From Chrysochromulina tobinii (lineage: Eukaryota > Haptophyta > Prymnesiales > Chrysochromulinaceae), in contig JWZX01002367.1 of NCBI GenBank assembly GCA_001275005.1, forward strand, positions 1 to 27,029: 27,029 nucleotides of DNA. Direction: 5' to 3'. Positions 17,532 through 23,488 of the stretch are shown here, in pieces. The notes below the pieces were generated by a model. The model was given only the letters and a program-made list of their open reading frames with translations. It ran no database searches and was not told where the DNA came from. How positions within the stretch are numbered: the first letter of the stretch is position 1; each line of letters opens with the position of its first letter. Both the position numbers and the translations under genes were made by a program.

Positions 17532-19007
17532 TCAAAACTTGAGGTTGAGCAAATCGACAGCGGGGAAGTCGGCCTCGACAACCCTCCCATCCGTGCGGCT
17601 GATGAGCTTCTGCTTGATGAAGGCGACGAGTGAAGGCAGCAGGAAGACGAAGAGGAACACTAGAAAATTACGAAAGGCGTAGTAGCCGACCCCTGGCTGT
17701 TGGCGTGGGATGCGGGCGCTCCGAGGCTCTTCGTGTGGGCTCCCGACTCTCGACAGCTCCGCCTGAAGTTCAGCCTCAAGTGACTTGAGCTTCACTTGAG
17801 CTTTGCTCGTGGGCGCCGCCTCGGCCGGCTGAAGCAGCTGGGGCTGCTGGTAGACCGCCGCACGTGCCTCCTCTTGCCTTTCCTCCTCCTCAACCTCCTT
17901 CACCGCTGCCGCCTCTTTCGCCGCCTCCGCCTCCTCCGCCTCCTTCGCCTCCTCCGCTTCCTTCGCCTCCTCCGCCTCCTGCAACTCCGCCGATTTCGCT
18001 TTCGCATCCGGAGTGGCCATCATCACCACTTCCTCGCTCGGGGTCGCGTGCATCTCGGACGTCTCCGGCTCCACGTCCCGTGAGATCTCGGAGGAGATCT
18101 TGGACGTCTCCGGCTCCACCTCGCGCAAGTTGCGGTAGTAGCCTGTCCCATGGTCGCGCGTCGTGAAGACATATCCTTCCCGAGCGCCCTCGAAGGTCTC
18201 GGCGGCAATGTACGAGCCATCTGCCGCCGCCGCCGCCTTCGCTTCCGCCGCTGCCGCCGCTCTCGCCTCCTCCTTCGCCTCCGCCTCCTTCGCCTCCGCC
18301 TCCATCGCCTCCGCCCCCTTCGCCTCCGCCTCCATCGCCGCCTCTGCGTCGGCGAGGGCGGCGATGATGGCCGCCGACGAGACTGCCGAGGCGGCAAGTA
18401 CTTGCTCGGCGCTCACCTGTCCCGTGGCGACCTCGGTCGCCTCCTCATCGAGCGCGTCGAAGAGCACTCGGACCGGCTGTGGCGACGAGCTCCCAACCTT
18501 GGCTTTCGGCTTGTTGCCGCTGCTGGAGTCGCCGTCATAGAACCCCTTCAGCGGCGGCAGCGTGGCCGGCGTACGCGGCGTGGATGCCTCGCCCGGGCGG
18601 CCCGCAGAGAGGAACTCGAGCATATCCGCCGGTCCGGTCGCGGGCGCGTCGAGCCGCACCTTGAGAACACGCGCCCACCCATTGAGGAGCGCCTGCATCT
18701 GCTCCGCGCGCTCCTTCAAGAAGGACGGATCAAACTTGTTGACGAACAGGCTCACGAGGAGGTTGCCATGCGCGTCGAAGTGCGGCAGCGAACCGGCGTG
18801 CGTGCGCAGCGTCTCGCCGTCGGAGCGCTGCAGCGACTCCTCAAGCACTCTCAGATCATTCCACCGACGCTCCGTCTCCCACTCGAGGCCGCTCTCGCCG
18901 GTGACGGAGATGAGGTAGGTGGCGTACGGCTGCTCGACGCAGCGCACCACCTTGTGCGGTTGCACGCGGACATGCACGACTTCGACGTCGTCAGCTTCAT
19001 CGATCAT
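17532..19007 (-). CDS. PX-domain protein with Ala/Glu-rich middle and C-terminal membrane anchor
   Basis: Likely binds phosphoinositides on an endomembrane. The first true ATG compatible with the domain is 19007 (A at -3), giving 491 residues; the open frame continues upstream into the divergent gene. Residues ~8-135 fit a PX fold: VHVRV, YATYLISVTG, then ERRWNDLRVLEESL (46-59), where RRW replaces the usual RRY/F, and FLKERAEQMQALL (97-109) and DMLEFL (128-133), as in PX helices. A degenerate Pro loop (LPHFDAHGN) lies between. Residues 215-262 and 338-385 are Glu/Ala/Lys-rich helices, probably coiled coils, flanking GYVFTTRDHGTGYYR (278-292). A hydrophobic segment (447-466) precedes a 25-residue tail, so the protein is C-terminally anchored. 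It could act in sorting or membrane tethering (inference). Confidence 0.75.
   Translation of the reverse strand: MIDEADDVEVVHVRVQPHKVVRCVEQPYATYLISVTGESGLEWETERRWNDLRVLEESLQRSDGETLRTHAGSLPHFDAHGNLLVSLFVNKFDPSFLKERAEQMQALLNGWARVLKVRLDAPATGPADMLEFLSAGRPGEASTPRTPATLPPLKGFYDGDSSSGNKPKAKVGSSSPQPVRVLFDALDEEATEVATGQVSAEQVLAASAVSSAAIIAALADAEAAMEAEAKGAEAMEAEAKEAEAKEEARAAAAAEAKAAAAADGSYIAAETFEGAREGYVFTTRDHGTGYYRNLREVEPETSKISSEISRDVEPETSEMHATPSEEVVMMATPDAKAKSAELQEAEEAKEAEEAKEAEEAEAAKEAAAVKEVEEEERQEEARAAVYQQPQLLQPAEAAPTSKAQVKLKSLEAELQAELSRVGSPHEEPRSARIPRQQPGVGYYAFRNFLVFLFVFLLPSLVAFIKQKLISRTDGRVVEADFPAVDLLNLKF
17929..18345 (-). repeat. Two Glu/Ala-coding low-complexity tracts
   Basis: Within the PX gene, 17929-17985 and 18259-18345 are made almost only of degenerate CTCC/CGCC triplets on the plus strand (GAG/GCG/AAG codons on the coding strand). 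Each contains near-repeats of 12-18 nt such as GCCTCCTCCGCC and CGCCTCCGCCTCC. They encode EAEEAKEAEEAKEAEEA and EAEAKGAEAMEAEAKEAEAK, and are probably slippage-prone. Confidence 0.8.
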
Positions 19008-19101
19008 AATTCCCGACTCGCGTCGGTTGCCCGACGCTTCGCGGCGACGGGTGCGCAATGATGGTGCGGAGAGCGCCACCCGCTGGTCATAGCCTGCGAC
19101 A
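19008..19101. promoter_or_regulatory. Very short bidirectional promoter region (PX / duplicated-domain genes)
   Basis: Only 94 nt separate the divergent ATG codons 19007 and 19102. Untranslated leaders and promoters of both genes must overlap or use the neighbouring coding DNA. Visible are CGACTCGCGTCGG and CCCGACGCTTCG dyads (19014-19040) and a CCACCCGC box (19076-19083). No TATA box. Confidence 0.5.
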
Positions 19102-20265
19102 ATGCCGGAGATGAGTGGAGCTGCGCTCGAAAAGTTCAACGCCCAGTTCCAGCGCTCGAATGCTTCTCCGCTGGCCGAGGTGAGAGCGCCGGCCCTCGAG
19201 CTGGACGGCTCGCAGGTCCTGTGCAAGTACATGGCCACCGGCGCGAGCCCGGCAGATATGTCTGGTGCCGAGTTTTATGCCGTTCTCGGATTCCTTAAGC
19301 GTCAGCACGGCCCCAAGGGCGAGGCGCTCGAGGCGGATCTGATGAAGATCAGCCGTCAGAAGGACAAGAAGCTGCGCCTCGCTGACTGGATCGCGGAGCA
19401 CCACGGGCCGCCGTCGTCGGCGCAGGCGCTCATGACGGCTCCTTCCACTCCACTCCATGCGGCCGCACCTACCATGCCGCGCTTAAACCTGTCCACGGCG
19501 TTGGCGATGGACGAGCCGGCCGCTGTAGCGGCGGCGCGCCCGGCCACGTCGCGGCCCGCCCTCAACGGCTCGCAGATGGCCGATATCTTCGGCTCCTCGC
19601 CACGCGCCTCGGCGGCGATGCCGAGTGGCGCGCTGACGGCGCGTCCATCGACGGCGCCCGCGCCCGCGCCAGGGGCACAGGCGGCTCCGGTGGCGGACAT
19701 GAGCGTCGTCTTCGCGAGCTTCGTGGGCGGGCGCGACCACATCAAGATGAGCGGCGGCGAGTACCACGGACTCGTCTCGTGGCTGCAGAGCAAGGGCCAC
19801 GGCGACATCGAGGACTTGCTGATGAAGGTGCGCCTTCTCGGCGATAAGAAGTTCCACCTGGTCAAGTACATGAAGGAGAAATGTGCCGACCTGATGATCA
19901 TCGGCGCCGGCGCACGCGGTCCCGTCACGCAGGAGCACTACGAGATGCCCGCGCCGGCGCCGATGCGGGTGGGCGGTGCCGAGGTGATGCAGATGGCGCC
20001 ACACCAGATGCCACCGATGCCGCCACACCAGTCGATGGCCCATGCTCAGCCGATGCCCGCTGCGCCCTTCTATCCTCCCGCCGCCGCCGCCGCGCCACCG
20101 CCCGAGGGCATGCTTGACGTATTGACGAAGCTCGAGAACACAGTGAGTCGTATGGAGGAGTCCTTCAACTTCGCCATCGAGTGCATGCGCGACGACATGA
20201 AGCAGGCCAAGGCGCAGCTCGCCGTGCTCCGCGCGTCCATCGCGCCGCCACAGCCCTACTACTGA
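19102..20265 (+). CDS. Protein with duplicated ~60-residue domain, uncharacterised
   Basis: Function unknown; 387 residues from ATG 19102 (a second ATG three codons on). Two homologous segments are visible. The first (about 48-100) reads MSGAEFYAVLGFLKRQHG ... LMKISRQKDKKLRLADWIAE. The second (about 208-260) reads MSGGEYHGLVSWLQSKGHG ... LMKVRLLGDKKFHLVKYMKE. Shared positions include MSG-x-E-(F/Y), the hydrophobic spacing, D-L-(L)-MK, DKK and the final helix. Each looks like a two-helix unit with EF-hand-like spacing, but without acidic calcium ligands. The linker (about 103-198) is Ala/Pro/Ser-rich and contains RPSTAP (181-186). A Pro/Met-rich region follows and a C-terminal coiled coil (about 343-378, LTKLENTVSRMEESF) may mediate oligomerisation. 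It starts 94 nt from the PX gene. Transcription and role remain open. Confidence 0.72.
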   Translation: MPEMSGAALEKFNAQFQRSNASPLAEVRAPALELDGSQVLCKYMATGASPADMSGAEFYAVLGFLKRQHGPKGEALEADLMKISRQKDKKLRLADWIAEHHGPPSSAQALMTAPSTPLHAAAPTMPRLNLSTALAMDEPAAVAAARPATSRPALNGSQMADIFGSSPRASAAMPSGALTARPSTAPAPAPGAQAAPVADMSVVFASFVGGRDHIKMSGGEYHGLVSWLQSKGHGDIEDLLMKVRLLGDKKFHLVKYMKEKCADLMIIGAGARGPVTQEHYEMPAPAPMRVGGAEVMQMAPHQMPPMPPHQSMAHAQPMPAAPFYPPAAAAAPPPEGMLDVLTKLENTVSRMEESFNFAIECMRDDMKQAKAQLAVLRASIAPPQPYY

Positions 20266-21044
20266 GCGAGAAGCAACCACGGACATGCACGGAGGCTTGG
20301 AATAATGATCTCGAATGGTACTCAGGTGCGTAGTGCAGCAGCGAGTCCGTGCGTGGATGATACACAATGATCCGCAGGCCGCTGGCTGAGCGCGCTCGGC
20401 TCGAGCCTCGACGCCTCTTGCTCTTCCGCGGGGCCCGCGGTGTGTACTCTGACCGGTGTGTGTCGGAGTGCGAGTGGCGCATACGGCGGTCGGCGCAGGA
20501 GGCCACTCACTGCTTCCCAGTAGGTCAGACTAGTGAGCTTGCAAGCACGCACCGTCTCACGCGTTAATGTAACGTTATGTACCTTGCACTCAGCCACAAA
20601 CGGCCACGGATTCCTATCGCACGCGCACGGCACGCCGACCTATCACCTAACTGAAAAACTGACTCCGAACCCCGCGCTTTCGTTTGTGCGTGTACGTGTA
20701 GAGATGCTCCCGGCCTCCCGCGCTCGGCTGTGTTACGTTCGGAATCGGTTAATCCGCGTTTTGGGGGCGATCACTTGGTTACCAGCCCAAGGACGGTCGC
20801 GCCATCTCCAAACATCAGCTCGCCGTTGCCCGAGTTGCCGGGGGCAATCAGTGTTGCGCCACTTGCCCGTGCACGGTTCTAGCGCGACTCTTGGCGCCAT
20901 AAAGCCCTCAGAGGCCGCGCCATACACATGATTTGTCAAGCACAGGCTTGCATTCGCACGTACACCCAGCGTGCCAACTCGTCGCAACCCACAAGTGATT
21001 TGCCAGCCTGTGCGAGACGATCGTGTTCCATTCACGCCCTTGAG
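20266..21044. other. Convergent spacer; possible leftover leftward exon at 20771-20878
   Basis: About 780 nt between convergent stops with no supported gene. One stretch deserves mention: on the minus strand, a CTAG acceptor-like site is followed by a 35-codon frame to TGA (20878 down to 20771) with residues SGATLIAPGNSGNGELMFG and a G/C-biased third position. It has no upstream partner exon that I can identify, so it may be an unused exon, a pseudogene relic or chance. The rest shows no repeats or RNA-like folds to the eye. Confidence 0.4.
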
Positions 21045-22235
21045 CTACTCCTTCTTGACTGGAGCCGTTGAAGGGCGATCCCCGAGTGGCTGTAGCTCCT
21101 CCTTCAACGACGCTAGATCAGCAAAATGCTTGGCGATGAGTACGTGCGCGCTCGTCTTCTTGGCGACGTTGGCTGAGACGGAGCCGAGCGTTTGCTTCGC
21201 CTGATTCTGAGTGAGACCCGCCAGAGTGACTGACCCCATGATGAGCAAGTCCACAAGAATCTCCTCGGTGTACTCGACGATAGTCGTGGCGACGTTATTG
21301 CCCTTGAGTTTGATCTGCCCACATCCCAACCAGACCAGCCAGTGGCCACAGTCAGTGGCAAGCAAGGGTCAAGAGGGGCGCGGGCATCGGTCCATGCGGT
21401 CCGTTGGCAGGAGAGCATTGGGCACCTGAACAAACTCAAAGGAGCAGCCGCTTGACGCGGTCGCCTTGGAGCACTCCTGCGTGTAGTAAATGTGCACCGC
21501 CGAGTCGCCTAGCATCGAATTCACTGCATCCGGCCGCTCTGCCGCTCTGTCGGTGTTCACCACGTTGATCACCTTGACCTTGTCGCCTCGCTTCACCATT
21601 CGGACGGCCATGTCGAAGCACTTTTGGGAGATGGCACTCGAGTCGACGGCGATGGCGATGAGCGTACCGGCACCCGCGTTCCGCTTCTGCAGGAACTTCA
21701 GGTCGTCCAGCGCCGGAATTCCTTTGGGCTTCGCGAGGAGCACAGGCGCATGGCACAGGCTCATGCAATCCAGGGCAGCTGAGCCGAGCGCGGCCGAGGC
21801 AGCGCCCTTGCGCTTCTCAGCCTCCTCTTGCAGCCGTTTGCCGCCTGCGCCCATCACCAGGTGCCCGCCCGACGCGGCACGGCACAGCACCTCCGCTAGT
21901 TGTTGATTCTTGTCGGCGTGGAACACCTCCCCAGGTACGATGCTTATCGCCGGCACGCCGCATTCTCTCAGCAGGGCCTCGCCGTCCTTTACGAGGCTCA
22001 TGGCTTCCATCGCCGAAATGCCTCGCGCCACGCTCACGCACTTGATTTTGTCGCGGTGGTTGAAGTTGCAGTTCCACGCTGCAAGCTTCACCGCCCGGTA
22101 GCCCAAGCGGCTCCCATCAACGGCGACCACAAATAGCTTCCCGGCCTTTGCTGCGCCCGTCATGCCCGTCCTCTTCAAGCCGCCGTGTCCCATAATAGCC
22201 AGGGAGGGCGGCGCCGTCGACGGCCGACCAGACAT
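21045..22235 (-). CDS. Tandem universal stress protein (two USP domains), two exons
   Basis: Exons 22235-21426 and 21314-21045 encode 359 residues. Two USP-like alpha/beta domains are visible. Domain 1 (about 33-168) opens KLFVVAVDGSRLGYRAVKLA and holds LVMGAGG (126-132) and ALGSAAL, a partial match to the ATP-binding G-x2-G-x9-G-S/T pattern, ending in APVLLAKP. Domain 2 (about 191-331) opens LIAIAVDSSAISQKCFDMAV, with EILVDLLIMGS (288-298), GSVSANV (314-320) and SAHVLIAK at its end. Both follow the Rossmann-like USP fold; domain 1 has the Asp after the first strand (AVD), as has domain 2. The USP family binds ATP or acts in stress responses, but the role here is unknown. The same RPSTAP peptide occurs near both termini (4-9 and 350-355). 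Start ATG 22235 is the first in frame. It ends convergently to the duplicated-domain gene. Confidence 0.85.
21315..21425 (-). other. Spliceosomal intron in USP gene (111 nt)
   Basis: On the minus strand the first exon ends FEFVQ at CAG/GTGCCC (intron starts at 21425), and the acceptor GGGCAG ends at 21315 before ATCAAACTC (IKL). Splicing is phase 0 and joins the beginning of USP domain 2 to its C-terminal half without loss, which the unspliced frame, stopping after PRPS, does not. The GT-AG pair and frame agreement make this well supported. Confidence 0.9.
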
Positions 22236-23488
22236 TTTCTCAAAATGTAAGTAGAGTGAGCGTCGGCTTTCCTGCTGGTGGATCTAGTGCACCGCAAGGT
22301 GCAGGCAGGATCACCGGCGCACCCTGCAAGCCGGGTGCTCGCAACTGGCACTTCACAGTACAATGTATCCGGTTTTTTTCATCGTAACTGATCAGTAACC
22401 AAACTAACGTACATGCAACACCTCGTACACGTTTACACTCGCTTCATTATCATGCTCCCGAGGTGGAACGCGTACAAGCCCAGACACAGAGGTTCATGCG
22501 TCATTCATGCATCAGAATTCACACCAACACGTAAACAGCACTCAATCACAATACACACCAACACGTTCATTCACGACGATGAGGTGCGATGCATTCTCTA
22601 GGAAAAGAATCGATCGGACTCTGACGGAGTCTCCCCCCGGAGTCTTTTTACCGGGACTGTCATCCCCCCGGAGTTTTTGAACCGGGAACAAATGATCGTG
22701 TTATAATAAATTATAAATAATTATTTGAGCGCCGACGGAGATCATCCACGAACACGGAAGCGTCTGCGAACATTCCGTTGAGACCTCTGCGCGTCGCCAC
22801 TCCCGCTTCGCCAGCCACAAACTGCCGGGTCGTGGGCTCGTGGCTCGTGGGTAAACATCGCAAACAAAAGCGCACAGATATGCCCCCGCGCGTACCGCAA
22901 GCCACAGTGGAATTCAATGCTTCAACGCTTTAATGCTGGCGTTGCACTTGCTCCATCAAAGCCGTCGTCGCACGATACCTTTGCAGCGAGCAAACCGGAC
23001 TATGGTGCGCATTTTTAGCGTGTTGACACAAGTTCTCGTTGCTGTCGATGCAATCGATGGTAAGACCAAGGTAAGCAGCAATAATGAGGCGACTTGGTGA
23101 CGACGAACCTCGCGAACCCCACGGGCGGGCATTCGTAAATATGCAGTTGCTTATCGAGGCGGGAAGTTTGTGCGAATGAATACTGTACCTCGCCAATGGA
23201 AACAGATGGGTTCCAGCGCGCGCCGTTGGCGCAATTTGGACTCGACAACAGTTCCTGCTGGCAGTTCGGAAACTACGGAAGTGCATGTGGAAGCGGCACG
23301 TTCGTGAATCGGCGCAAACTTCGCCAAAAGGTGGTGACCGGTACAGTAACTTGTCGGACAGTTGGCGTCAGCCACGAAGGTCCAACGCGACCTCAAGCCA
23401 GCGAGTCCCGCGGTCTCGAGAGACCCCGCGCCGCCCCTCGTTAGGGACGCCGCCGCACCTCGAGGAGCCTCTCCCTCCGACCTCGCAA
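22236..23488. other. Long divergent intergenic region with repeats and AT-rich patch
   Basis: About 1250 nt between the USP and OSCA-like starts. No credible gene. Contents: CAACACG repeats near 22523-22568 (ACACCAACACGT twice), a two-copy 24-bp repeat at 22633-22687 preceded by a small inverted repeat (GACTC-5 nt-GAGTC, 22617-22631), and a strongly AT-rich stretch at 22700-22727 (TATAATAAATTATAAATAAT), the most AT-rich DNA in the window. The right part (23285-23488) is open in frame with the next gene but probably 5' untranslated. Both promoters should lie here. Confidence 0.55.
22633..22687. repeat. Imperfect 24-bp tandem-like repeat, 31-bp period
   Basis: Copy 1 (22633-22656) and copy 2 (22664-22687) both begin CCCCCCGGAGT and end ACCGGGA, with three mismatches in the T-rich centre, separated by 7 nt. 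Each has CCGG at both ends of an AGT-T-rich core, so it is weakly palindromic. A short inverted repeat, GACTC-5 nt-GAGTC, lies directly upstream (22617-22631). Confidence 0.8.

Noticed and set aside
19008-19238. N-terminal extension of the PX protein
   Set aside because: The extra 77 residues lie antisense inside the divergent gene; an ATG in good context at 19007 directly precedes the PX domain.
23285-23488. 68-residue N-terminal extension of the OSCA-like protein
   Set aside because: Not excluded, but Arg/Ser/Pro-rich without pattern and likely leader; kept only as an alternative start.
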